DNA of 7,416 nt from contig RZYK01000093.1 in NCBI GenBank assembly GCA_009930355.1, positions 1 to 7,416 of the forward strand, in the 5' to 3' direction. How positions within the stretch are numbered: position 1 is the stretch's first letter; every line of letters starts with the position of its first letter. The DNA comes from Campylobacterota bacterium (GTDB lineage Bacteria > Campylobacterota > Campylobacteria > Campylobacterales > Sulfurospirillaceae). Position numbers and translations under genes: made by a program. This document shows, piece by piece, positions 1 through 6,341 of this stretch. Under the pieces are notes generated by a model, which was not told where the DNA came from, ran no database searches, and worked only from the letters and a program-made list of their open reading frames with translations.

Positions 1-179
1 TTTGTTTTGTAAATTTCCACATCTTCTTTCATAGAAATGAAAATGGAATCTTTTAAAAACGTGTTAGGAAGATCAAAATTTTTAAGAGCGATAAGCTGTT
101 TTTCGTAGTTTGTGTCAGTATTTAAAAATGCGTGGAGACTCTGAAATAGAAAAAAAAGGGTTATAAAAACCTTAAACAT
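1..179 (-). CDS. Secreted protein, N-terminal part; probable lytic transglycosylase (MltD-like)
   Basis: The ATG (177-179 on the minus strand) follows a strong ribosome site, AAAGGAG, at 184-190. The open frame runs off the left edge, leaving about 59 residues. Residues 1-17 form a signal peptide: a short basic start (MFKV), a phenylalanine/leucine-rich core, and a likely signal peptidase I site after Leu-His-Ala. There is no lipobox cysteine. The mature start (FLNTDTNYEKQ...) is polar and contains none of the catalytic transglycosylase motifs, which would lie beyond the window. The identity therefore rests on position: in C. jejuni the gene following tatD (Cj0645) is annotated as a secreted transglycosylase that cleaves peptidoglycan in the periplasm. 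The gene starts 26 nt after the tatD stop and is probably the fifth gene of the operon. Another secreted protein is possible; secretion itself is well supported. Confidence 0.6.
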   Translation of the reverse strand, partial: MFKVFITLFFLFQSLHAFLNTDTNYEKQLIALKNFDLPNTFLKDSIFISMKEDVEIYKT

Positions 180-205
180 GCCTCTCCTTTACCATTAGAT
201 TTAGC

Positions 206-1006
206 TTAGATTGTACCTAATTTTATCTTTTCTAAAGCTTTAAAGAGTTTTTGGGCATTCTGAGTGGTCATAGTGTGAACTTCTGTTACACTTACATGTA
301 AAAGCTCCGCCATCTTTTCAGCCACCAATACTGTGTACTCTGGAAGGTTCCGTTCTCCTCGGTGAGGCATCGGCGTAAGATAAGGGGCATCGGTTTCAAT
401 CAGCAATTTTTCACGTGGAATTAAAGGCAAAATATCGACCAATTGCTTGGCATTCTTAAAGGTTAAAACACCTCCAATGCCAAAATAAAATCCTTTTGTT
501 GCTAAATCAAGTAAATGTTTAGAAGCATTATAACAGTGCAAAACACCACCGACTTCTGAGGCATTTTTTTCCAATAAAATATGTTTACTGTCCTCATTTG
601 CATCACGAATATGCACAATCAAAGGTTTTTTAAATGCTTTTGCAAGCTCAATATGTTTGGCAAAAATCGCTTGTTGCTCTTTTTTTTCTAAAGCTTTTTC
701 ATTTTCACCTTCAGGCAAATGAAAATAATCAAGCCCACACTCACCCACCGCAACACATTTCTCATCTGCCAAAAATGTTCTCAGTACATCCTCATTATAC
801 TGTTCATGATGATACGGATGAATACCTGCTGCAAAAAAAACATGTTCATATTGATGCGAAAGTGCTTGTGCCCTTTCTAAATCATGAATATCAGCGCCAG
901 GAATAATAATCCCTTTAACCCCTTTTTCATAAGCGCTGGCAATTACTTCATCTACATCATTATAAAAGCGTTCATCATCCAAATGGCAGTGGGTATCAAT
1001 GATCAT
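206..1006 (-). CDS. tatD: TatD-family metal-dependent deoxyribonuclease
   Basis: A 266-residue cytoplasmic TIM-barrel hydrolase of normal TatD length. All expected metal ligands are visible: His6 and His8 in THCHLD, Glu89 in VGECGLD, His132 in PLIVHIRD, His157 in GVLHCY and Asp206 in ETDAPYLTP. The GIHP motif is at 61-64. TatD/YcfH proteins are metal-dependent nucleases implicated in DNA repair and clearance of damaged DNA; the name reflects linkage to tat genes in E. coli, not protein export. The ATG lies 1 nt after the TAA of cbrR, with GAGG (1016-1019) inside the end of cbrR as ribosome site, so translation is probably coupled. Sharing an operon with recN fits a repair role, though this is inference. 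One TTACATGTAA palindrome lies inside the gene at residues 236-238. Confidence 0.95.
   Translation of the reverse strand: MIIDTHCHLDDERFYNDVDEVIASAYEKGVKGIIIPGADIHDLERAQALSHQYEHVFFAAGIHPYHHEQYNEDVLRTFLADEKCVAVGECGLDYFHLPEGENEKALEKKEQQAIFAKHIELAKAFKKPLIVHIRDANEDSKHILLEKNASEVGGVLHCYNASKHLLDLATKGFYFGIGGVLTFKNAKQLVDILPLIPREKLLIETDAPYLTPMPHRGERNLPEYTVLVAEKMAELLHVSVTEVHTMTTQNAQKLFKALEKIKLGTI
292..301. repeat. TTACATGTAA palindrome, copy 1 (in tatD)
   Basis: A perfect 10-bp palindrome inside tatD, read on the coding strand as TTA CAT GTA A and giving Leu236-His237-Val238. It is flanked by C and A, so it does not extend to 12 bp. It is one of five identical copies in the window. Confidence 0.8.
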
Positions 1007-1007
1007 A

Positions 1008-2261
1008 TTAAGCTACCTCTATTCTATTTCTACCATTTTTCTTTGCAATATAAAGAGCTTTATCCGCCTGATTAATCATCTCTTCAACACTCTCCAAATC
1101 ACCAAATGTCACCCCAATGGAAACACTTACCGTTAAAGAATCTCCTTCTTTGGTTTTGATATGAATATGATTAACCGCACTTTTTAGTTTTAGAAAAAAT
1201 TCTAAAGCTTTTTTCTGTTCAATATTTTTAAGAACTAAACAAAATTCATCACCACCAATACGTGCAATAAAATGATCATGCAAAAGATGCTCTTTAAGCG
1301 TTTTGGCAAGTTCTACAATCACCGTATCACCCACTCGATGCCCTAACGTATCATTAATCTGTTTAAAATTATCCACATCAATAAGTCCCAAAGCAAAAGG
1401 CTCATTACGCTTTTTTGCCTCTTTAAAATACTCTTGCATGGCATCAAAAAAGTAACGACGGTTGGCAAGGCCACTTAAAAAATCATTTTGTGCCATATCT
1501 TGAATTTTAGCAATATACTCTAAGGCATCCAATGAGTTATTGATTCGACACGCAATTTCTTCTCGTGTAAAAGGCTTATTAATAAAATCATTTGCGCCAA
1601 TTTTTAGAAACTTTGCAGAAATAAGCTCGGTATTGGTTCCTGTCATCGCAATAATAGAAAGTTCATTTTTACTATAACGTTTACGCACCTCTTTGGTCAG
1701 TTCAACACCGTTAATCACAGGCATTTGAAAATCAGTTAAAATGAGTTTAATGTCAGGGTTGTCTTCTAAAAACACCAAGGCTTCCTCACCATGCGCAGCC
1801 ACAATGACTTTAAACATTTGATGTTGCAATAAGGCTCTAATTTGTGAACGTGTCGCCATTGAATCATCCACAATCATCACTTTAATATCACGGTTTTTAT
1901 GCAAGCGCTCAATAAGCGTAAAGATATAATTGACATCGTCAATATTGCCTTTGTAGACATAATCAATCACATCTTTTTTTAAAATAGCTTCACGAACCTC
2001 TTTATCCATAGAGCCTGTTAAAATAATGGAAGGAACTTTGTGCGCTAAGACCATATCTACTACTTCAGCATCAGGTGCATCGGGCAGATTTAAATCCAAA
2101 AGTGCTAAGAAATAATCACTATTTTTCTCAAGAAGCGCTTTGGCTTCAGCATAACTGTAAGCAACATCGACCTCAAATTCAAGACTGGATTCCATTTTTT
2201 TAACGATCAACTTCGAAAGTGCCTTGTTATCTTCTACCATTAAAATTTTTTCACGTGCCAT
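1008..2261 (-). CDS. cbrR: CbrR-like response regulator: two receiver domains plus GGDEF diguanylate cyclase
   Basis: A 417-residue soluble protein with PleD/CbrR architecture. Receiver 1 spans about 4-120, with acidic pocket Glu10-Asp11, phospho-acceptor Asp56, Thr82 and Lys104. Receiver 2 spans about 126-245, with Asp132-Asp133, acceptor Asp177, Thr207 and Lys229 (NKPF). Both look able to accept phosphate. The GGDEF domain (about 255-417) has DFLSGLANRRYF, the metal-binding LIDVDNFKQIND (Asp295) and GGDEF at 336-340, so it should make c-di-GMP from GTP. The inhibitory I-site RxxD expected at 327-330 reads LHDH and is absent. In C. jejuni the same-position gene (Cj0643, CbrR) is reported as a bile (deoxycholate) resistance regulator. 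The ATG follows AAGGG (2267-2271), 14 nt after the recN stop. No histidine kinase gene lies nearby. Domain calls are firm; the bile role here is inferred from synteny. Confidence 0.92.
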   Translation of the reverse strand: MAREKILMVEDNKALSKLIVKKMESSLEFEVDVAYSYAEAKALLEKNSDYFLALLDLNLPDAPDAEVVDMVLAHKVPSIILTGSMDKEVREAILKKDVIDYVYKGNIDDVNYIFTLIERLHKNRDIKVMIVDDSMATRSQIRALLQHQMFKVIVAAHGEEALVFLEDNPDIKLILTDFQMPVINGVELTKEVRKRYSKNELSIIAMTGTNTELISAKFLKIGANDFINKPFTREEIACRINNSLDALEYIAKIQDMAQNDFLSGLANRRYFFDAMQEYFKEAKKRNEPFALGLIDVDNFKQINDTLGHRVGDTVIVELAKTLKEHLLHDHFIARIGGDEFCLVLKNIEQKKALEFFLKLKSAVNHIHIKTKEGDSLTVSVSIGVTFGDLESVEEMINQADKALYIAKKNGRNRIEVA

Positions 2262-2275
2262 ACTTACCCTTATCG

Positions 2276-3808
2276 TTAATTCTCAAGAAGTGATTTTGCA
2301 AAAACCATCGCCTCTTCACTCACGTTTTCACCGCTTACCATACGTGCTAATTCCTTGATGCGTTCCTCATCTTTTAAAACGTGAACACGACTTACATGTA
2401 AACCATCTTTGGTAACCAAAAAATGCTGATTTGCCCGCGAGGAGAGCTGTGGTTGGTGTGAAATTGCAAAAATTTGGTACTTTGTAGAGAGTATTTTTAA
2501 AACATTGGCGACACTCATCGACTCTTTTCCGCTTAGGTTTGCATCAATTTCATCCAAAATCAACACACCTCCCTCTGAAAGCAAAAATTCGTTGTGCGTT
2601 GCCAAAAAAGCAAGACGTACACGATTGTATTCACCCGAACTGATTTTTTTCAAATCCACTTTTCCCAGATTTACATGTAAACTATCAAAACCATGCTCTG
2701 CTAAACTGCCTTTTTCTAAAGACAAATGAAGCGGTGGCATATAAAGCTGAGAAAGATAGTCATTTAAACGCTCTTCTAAAAGAGGCAAAGAAGCCACACG
2801 TACTTGTGAAATTTTTTCACTTTCTTCATTCACTTCTTTTTCAAGAAGCAACACATTTTTAGCTAATTGCGCCTTTTCAAAGGCAATATTTTCATAACGC
2901 GCTAGTTCTTCTTGCCGTTTTTGCCTATGCTCTAAAGCCTCTTCAATAGAACCATAGCGTTTTTTGAGCTGTGCAATTTTTTCAATACGATCTAACAAAG
3001 ACTCCACATCAATTTCATCTAATGCTTCTAGCGTTTCATTTTGTTTTTCAAATAAAAGCCTAAGATCATTCATGCACGCATCAAAAAAACTTCCATCGGC
3101 TTCAATAAGTGTTAAGACTTCATTGACGCTACTCTCTAAATTAAAAATCGCCCCTGCTTTTTGCATAGCTTGCTCAATCTTCTCTTTTTTAGAGAGTGAT
3201 TTTTTAAAGCTAATGAGTTCTTCATCTTCTCCTATTTTTGGAGAAACCTCATCTATTTTAGCAATTTCAAAGCGAGCAAACTCTTTTAGATCTTCAATTT
3301 TTCGCTCTTCTGCTTCAATAACATCAAGCTCTTCTTTGAGTGTTTTATAGGAAAGATAAAGCGTCTCAAACGCTTCAATATTCTTTACATGTAAAGAGTT
3401 TTTAGAAGCACACACGCCATCTAAAAGCTTTAAAAGACGACTGTTTTCAAACTCACTGTTATCTTTGACAGAGAGATAATTCACAAAATGATGCGAAAGC
3501 TCGACCATCCCTCTTTTTGAAACGGTTTGCGCATTAATAAAATAACGTGCATTTTTCGCTTTAAGGGCTTTAAACACATTAGGTTCTTCTTCTTCAAAAC
3601 CAAATGTTTCAAGCCCTAATGTTTTAGCAATAGTTGCTTCAATAATATCCGCATGCACATCACCATAGCCAAATAATGAAAGCAATCCATTTAGTAAAAC
3701 GGATTTCCCAGCACCACTAGGTCCCGTAAAAACAATCAACCCGTTTTCAAATTCAATATCGCATTCTGTAAACGAAAGATGGTTTTTAATCAACAATCGC
3801 TCTATCAC
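2276..3808 (-). CDS. recN: DNA repair protein RecN
   Basis: An SMC-like ATPase of double-strand-break repair, acting on DNA ends with RecA. With the GTG start at 3806-3808 it has 510 residues, a little shorter than E. coli RecN (553). Visible motifs: Walker A GPSGAGKS (29-36, Lys35), a long charged helical middle (about 140-350) typical of the coiled-coil arm, an ABC signature SSGEYNRVRLA (390-400), Walker B ILDEIDANLSG (417-427, Asp419-Glu420) and the switch histidine in ISHQPQ (His451). The family norms are GETGAGKS and ASGGELSR, so both are mildly divergent. The GTG is preferred because the protein then begins (M)IERLLIKN as in relatives, and GTGA overlaps the nadK TGA by 4 nt, a usual coupling arrangement. 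A TTG at 3820 would add four residues (MGAC). Three TTACATGTAA palindromes lie in the gene. Confidence 0.95.
   Translation of the reverse strand: MIERLLIKNHLSFTECDIEFENGLIVFTGPSGAGKSVLLNGLLSLFGYGDVHADIIEATIAKTLGLETFGFEEEEPNVFKALKAKNARYFINAQTVSKRGMVELSHHFVNYLSVKDNSEFENSRLLKLLDGVCASKNSLHVKNIEAFETLYLSYKTLKEELDVIEAEERKIEDLKEFARFEIAKIDEVSPKIGEDEELISFKKSLSKKEKIEQAMQKAGAIFNLESSVNEVLTLIEADGSFFDACMNDLRLLFEKQNETLEALDEIDVESLLDRIEKIAQLKKRYGSIEEALEHRQKRQEELARYENIAFEKAQLAKNVLLLEKEVNEESEKISQVRVASLPLLEERLNDYLSQLYMPPLHLSLEKGSLAEHGFDSLHVNLGKVDLKKISSGEYNRVRLAFLATHNEFLLSEGGVLILDEIDANLSGKESMSVANVLKILSTKYQIFAISHQPQLSSRANQHFLVTKDGLHVSRVHVLKDEERIKELARMVSGENVSEEAMVFAKSLLEN
2392..2401. repeat. TTACATGTAA palindrome, copy 2 (in recN)
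   Basis: A perfect 10-bp palindrome near the 3' end of recN, read as TTA CAT GTA A and giving Leu470-His471-Val472 (GTG-start numbering). The flanks are C and A, as in copy 1. It lies after the conserved ATPase head motifs, in a poorly conserved segment. Confidence 0.8.
2671..2680. repeat. TTACATGTAA palindrome, copy 3 (in recN)
   Basis: A perfect palindrome that extends to 12 bp (TTTACATGTAAA, 2670-2681). It encodes Leu377-His378-Val379, just before the RecN signature motif. Confidence 0.8.
3385..3394. repeat. TTACATGTAA palindrome, copy 4 (in recN)
   Basis: The most extended copy: the symmetry reaches 16 bp (TCTTTACATGTAAAGA, 3382-3397). It encodes Leu139-His140-Val141, where the coiled-coil arm of RecN begins. 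Confidence 0.85.
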
Positions 3809-4680
3809 ACATGCCCCCAATGTAATTTCTTTTTTAAAATATCAAAATAGTCTCGATCTAAACTATGAATCAAAGCAGCTCCTTGCTTCGCACTGCGTAC
3901 ACAAACCCGTTCAATCTCATTCATCTGATACGTATCTTGACCATCTATCACAATGACCGTATCCCCATCACTTTCAAACGCAATTTCAAAATCAACAGGC
4001 AAAACCAGCGGTCTTTGAGAAAGTGAGTGCGGACAAATCGGTGTTAAAATCAAAGCTTCCGTCAAAGGATACACCACAGGCCCTCCAGCAGAGAGATTGT
4101 AAGCCGTTGAGCCTGTCGGCGTCGAGACAATCAGTCCATCTCCATAATAAGAATTAAATAATTTACCATCGACATATGCCTTAATAGTACTCATATGGGA
4201 TATCTTAGAGCGAGAGAGAACGATATCGTTAAACGCTACAATTTTTTCAATTTTATCTTTTACATGTAAAGATATTTCTAGCATCATTCGTGTATCAATT
4301 CGGTAGTTTCCCAAAAACAACTCTTCAATAAAATGGCTTATTTCATCCGTTTGAATGTCTGTTAAAAAACCTAATTGCCCCGCATGAATTCCTAACACGG
4401 GCTTATGGTACGCAAAACTTCTACGGCAGAGTGAAATCAGTGTTCCATCGCCACCTAAAGAGATGAGCAAATCGCTTTCAAAGCACAATGATTCAAAAGA
4501 AACACCTTTCATCTCTAGCATATGAGCACTCTTCTCTTCAACGAGCATCTGCACACCATGGCGCTTTAATGCTGTTTCAATTTCACAGACATACCCCCGT
4601 AAAGAGGTATCATTGGGCTTGCAAACAAGTCCTACGGTTTTGATGGTAGTTAAAGGATGAGTATGATGAGTTATTTTCAT
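3805..4680 (-). CDS. nadK: NAD kinase (ATP/polyphosphate-dependent)
   Basis: A 291-residue cytoplasmic enzyme that phosphorylates NAD to NADP, the only route to NADP in most bacteria. The length is normal. Motifs are clear: GGDGT at 76-80 (catalytic Asp78), NDIV at 151-154, the NAD-binding run DGLIVSTPTGSTAYNLSAGGP at 181-201, TPICPHSLSQRPLVLP at 213-228 and DGQ at 246-248. The ATG at 4680 is the only start available: an in-frame TAG lies four codons upstream (4690-4692) and no ATG, GTG or TTG follows until residue 45. No good ribosome site precedes it. A TAGAAT box (4687-4692) sits so close that the transcript may begin at or very near the ATG. It is the first gene of the leftward operon, and its TGA overlaps the recN GTG. 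The 17-residue lead before VGLVCKP is histidine/threonine-rich and unremarkable. Confidence 0.96.
   Translation of the reverse strand: MKITHHTHPLTTIKTVGLVCKPNDTSLRGYVCEIETALKRHGVQMLVEEKSAHMLEMKGVSFESLCFESDLLISLGGDGTLISLCRRSFAYHKPVLGIHAGQLGFLTDIQTDEISHFIEELFLGNYRIDTRMMLEISLHVKDKIEKIVAFNDIVLSRSKISHMSTIKAYVDGKLFNSYYGDGLIVSTPTGSTAYNLSAGGPVVYPLTEALILTPICPHSLSQRPLVLPVDFEIAFESDGDTVIVIDGQDTYQMNEIERVCVRSAKQGAALIHSLDRDYFDILKKKLHWGHV
4260..4269. repeat. TTACATGTAA palindrome, copy 5 (in nadK)
   Basis: A perfect palindrome extending to 12 bp (4259-4270). It encodes Leu138-His139-Val140 of NAD kinase, in the frame used by the other four copies. Confidence 0.8.
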
Positions 4681-4686
4681 GATTTC

Positions 4687-4692
4687 ATTCTA
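4687..4692 (-). promoter_or_regulatory. Candidate -10 box for the nadK operon
   Basis: TAGAAT on the minus strand ends 6 nt before the nadK ATG, so transcription would begin around the start codon and give a leaderless or nearly leaderless mRNA. A second candidate, CATAAT (4715-4720, minus), would leave a leader of roughly 30 nt. Neither has a convincing -35 box, which is common in Campylobacterota sigma-70 promoters. I cannot choose between them by eye. Confidence 0.35.
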
Positions 4693-4718
4693 GCGTGTCT
4701 TTTATTAATCAACGATTA

Positions 4719-4727
4719 TGCTATAAT
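4719..4727 (+). promoter_or_regulatory. Extended -10 promoter of the lipoprotein gene
   Basis: TGCTATAAT is a perfect extended -10 (TGn plus TATAAT). No clear -35 box is seen; the upstream DNA is AT-rich. The expected transcript start is about 4734, giving a leader of about 45 nt that ends with AAGGAG (4765-4770), 8 nt before the ATG at 4779. It faces away from the nadK operon. Confidence 0.75.
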
Positions 4728-4778
4728 TCGCCCTTATTACGAACTTTTAACGAGTTCAAAATCTAAGGAGAAAAAATC

Positions 4779-5345
4779 ATGAAACACCTCTTTTTTATCG
4801 CTCTTTCCCTACTGCTTTTTAGTGGATGTGCGTATAAAAATGAACCCTTGAGCCTCGCGTCTTACAAATCAGAATACAAAGGTCCTTTGTTGCGTAACAA
4901 TAAAACCATTTATGTACGTTTTGTTCAAGATTTGCGTGTGAAAAAAAATACGATTGGGTATATTGATCAAAAAGGTGGAGACACCATCAATTTTTTTAGC
5001 AATGAAAACTTTGCAGAAAAATATACAGAAGGTCTAGGGTATGCCCTTAATCTTGCAGGCTTTAACACCGATGCAACCAAAAGTGAAGCCTCTTTAGTGG
5101 TTGAAATCTACATTAAAGACATTCAACTCATTTACAATGATAAAAATTTTGATGCCAACCTAAGAGGTGAAATTGAAATTGAAGTCATTGCACGAAAAGG
5201 CGACGAAGTGATTACCCAAAACTTTCGTCAAAAAGGAAGTAAATGGATCGCACCTTCTTACAGTTCTAAGGACTTAGAGCCTTTCTTATACTCCTTATTT
5301 GCAGACAGTATTGACCAAATTGTTTTACGTTTAACTCGTATGTAA
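4779..5345 (+). CDS. Putative lipoprotein, possibly YajG-like
   Basis: A 188-residue protein with a lipoprotein signal: MKH, a hydrophobic core, then lipobox LFSGC with Cys17 as the lipidated residue. Residue 18 is Ala, which under E. coli sorting rules would allow outer-membrane delivery. The mature part has no membrane segment and looks like alternating strands and helices: strand-like IYVRFVQDLR (44-53), a helix around 78-94, strand LVVEIYIKDIQLIY (106-119), strand-rich EIEIEVIARK (131-140) and an amphipathic C-terminal helix (164-186). This order resembles the E. coli YajG lipoprotein family, whose function is not well defined. That match is from memory of the pattern and is only moderate. 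The gene has its own promoter and AAGGAG ribosome site, appears monocistronic, and converges with the diguanylate cyclase gene. No enzymatic motif is visible. Confidence 0.85.
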   Translation: MKHLFFIALSLLLFSGCAYKNEPLSLASYKSEYKGPLLRNNKTIYVRFVQDLRVKKNTIGYIDQKGGDTINFFSNENFAEKYTEGLGYALNLAGFNTDATKSEASLVVEIYIKDIQLIYNDKNFDANLRGEIEIEVIARKGDEVITQNFRQKGSKWIAPSYSSKDLEPFLYSLFADSIDQIVLRLTRM

Positions 5346-5354
5346 AAAACTTAC

Positions 5355-5376
5355 AAGAGGAATATTTATTCCTCTT
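5355..5376. terminator. Hairpin terminator between convergent genes
   Basis: AAGAGGAAT (5355-5363) pairs with ATTCCTCTT (5368-5376) around a 4-nt loop, a perfect 9-bp stem. On the minus strand the stem is followed by GTAAG and six T (5345-5350), so it best serves as a terminator for transcripts coming from nadK-side-directed leftward reading, that is from the diguanylate cyclase gene. For the lipoprotein gene the hairpin lies 10 nt after the stop but has only a short T run. The stem touches the stop codon of the cyclase gene (5376-5378). Confidence 0.7.
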
Positions 5377-6215
5377 TACCAATTACTCACCACAACCCTA
5401 TTTCTTCCATATTTTTTCGCCAAGTAAAGCGATTGATCGCTCTCTTCTAATAACGCTTCTTTGTCCGTAATAATCGGACTTAAGGAACAAAGCCCTATAC
5501 TAATAGTCACTTGAACAACTTCTTGCATCGTTGCGATCGTCGCAACTTTCGTCTGCTCAACTTTTTCACGCAAACGCTCTGCTAAAATAGCAGCTTCTTC
5601 TTTTGTTGTATTAGGAGTAATAATAACAATTTCTTCACCCCCATAACGTGCCACAATATCACTATCACGCACGACATTTTGAATGATTTTTGAAAGTGTT
5701 TGTAGCACTTCATCGCCTACGGTGTGACCGTATGTATCATTAATTTTTTTAAAATGATCAACATCAATAAGCATAAGGGTTAAGGGTAATTTATACCGTG
5801 TTGAAAGCGCCACTTCCTCACTAATACGCTGATCAAAATAACGTCTGTTACGAAGTCCTGTAAGAGCGTCAGTAATGCTTTCTTGTTTTAAAACGGCTAA
5901 ATCTTTGATATCATTGGTTGTTTTAAGTGCAAGTTGTCCTACAAAAGAAACAAAAACTCCTCCTAAAAAGAGAAGTGAACTGGGTATCAAAGAGAGCATA
6001 CTAAGCGAATCACGAAACATCCAAAGTGTCCCTGCAAAAAGAAAATATCCTACAATAAACAAAAAAATCAATAAACGCAAGATCTTCCATTTCGCTTTGA
6101 ATTTTCCATCGGGAAATTCTGCAATCAACTGCGTTATTGGCGTAAGAGGAAGAACTAAAAAAACGACACCAACACCCAAAAGTAAAAGCTCAAATAGAAA
6201 AAGAAATGAATACAT
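5376..6215 (-). CDS. Membrane-anchored GGDEF diguanylate cyclase
   Basis: A 279-residue protein with three hydrophobic segments (about 3-23, 46-65 and 74-97), a short linker and a C-terminal GGDEF domain (about 113-276). There is no recognised sensor domain; the 24-45 stretch between segments 1 and 2 is small and polar. The catalytic domain has SITDALTGLRNRRYF, the metal-binding LIDVDHFKKIND (Asp151) and the active-site loop GGEEI at 192-196, where Ile replaces the usual Phe. The product-binding I-site RDSD (183-186) sits exactly five residues before the loop, so feedback inhibition by c-di-GMP is expected. The likely product is c-di-GMP. The ATG follows a weak GGGG ribosome site (6221-6224 region), downstream of an extended -10 box. 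The gene is convergent with the lipoprotein gene and divergent from aspS. No phosphodiesterase (EAL/HD-GYP) gene is nearby. Confidence 0.93.
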   Translation of the reverse strand: MYSFLFLFELLLLGVGVVFLVLPLTPITQLIAEFPDGKFKAKWKILRLLIFLFIVGYFLFAGTLWMFRDSLSMLSLIPSSLLFLGGVFVSFVGQLALKTTNDIKDLAVLKQESITDALTGLRNRRYFDQRISEEVALSTRYKLPLTLMLIDVDHFKKINDTYGHTVGDEVLQTLSKIIQNVVRDSDIVARYGGEEIVIITPNTTKEEAAILAERLREKVEQTKVATIATMQEVVQVTISIGLCSLSPIITDKEALLEESDQSLYLAKKYGRNRVVVSNW

Positions 6216-6256
6216 ATAACCCCAAAATTAAAAGATTTTTTTTGCGATGCGAAAAG

Positions 6257-6265
6257 ATTGTAGCA
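6257..6265 (-). promoter_or_regulatory. Extended -10 promoter of the diguanylate cyclase gene
   Basis: TGCTACAAT on the minus strand is a TGn plus TACAAT extended -10. The predicted transcript start is near 6250, giving a leader of about 35 nt that contains a run of eight A. There is no clear -35 box. Confidence 0.6.
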
Positions 6266-6300
6266 CAAAAAATAACAAGATACTCTAAATAAACTAAAGA

Positions 6301-6312
6301 AAAGCTAGCTTT
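6301..6312. repeat. 12-bp perfect palindrome in the aspS promoter region
   Basis: AAAGCTAGCTTT is a perfect palindrome lying directly upstream of the TATACT box at 6316-6321. AGCTA recurs at 6313-6317, overlapping the box. It could be an operator for aspS, but the regulator is unknown and a short AT-rich palindrome can arise by chance. Confidence 0.45.
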
Positions 6313-6315
6313 AGC

Positions 6316-6321
6316 TATACT
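6316..6321 (+). promoter_or_regulatory. Candidate -10 box for aspS
   Basis: TATACT matches the -10 consensus at five of six positions. The transcript would start around 6328, giving a leader of about 53 nt. No clear -35 box is present, and the upstream spacer is occupied by the palindrome at 6301-6312. Confidence 0.5.
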
Positions 6322-6341
6322 CATCCTTTAAAAAACGACAA

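Noticed and set aside
839..846. AACATGTT as a degenerate sixth copy of the palindrome
   Set aside because: It shares only the ACATGT core and is flanked by an A run; it is expected by chance at this length.
231..1210. TCTAAAGCTT repeated at 231-240, 687-696 and 1201-1210
   Set aside because: Each copy encodes Lys-Ala-Leu-Glu or similar with the common AT-rich codons, in lysine-rich helices. Unlike TTACATGTAA it has a simple codon-usage explanation.
3806..3820. TTG start for recN at 3820
   Set aside because: It adds only MGAC, has no good ribosome site and lengthens the overlap with nadK. The GTG at 3808 gives the conserved start and a 4-nt GTGA overlap.
4741..4757. Small inverted repeat GAACT...AGTTC in the lipoprotein leader
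   Set aside because: It has only 5 pairs around a 7-nt loop, no T run and no known motif, so it is likely chance.
5342..5354. GTAA...TTAC mini-hairpin next to the terminator
   Set aside because: A 4-bp AT-rich stem is too weak to call separately; its A run is better read as the T tract of the leftward terminator.
6236..6243. Runs of eight A/T (6236-6243, 833-840, 680-687) as phase-variable tracts
   Set aside because: They are short for slippage, are A/T rather than the G/C tracts typical of Campylobacter phase variation, and sit in a leader or in a conserved housekeeping gene.
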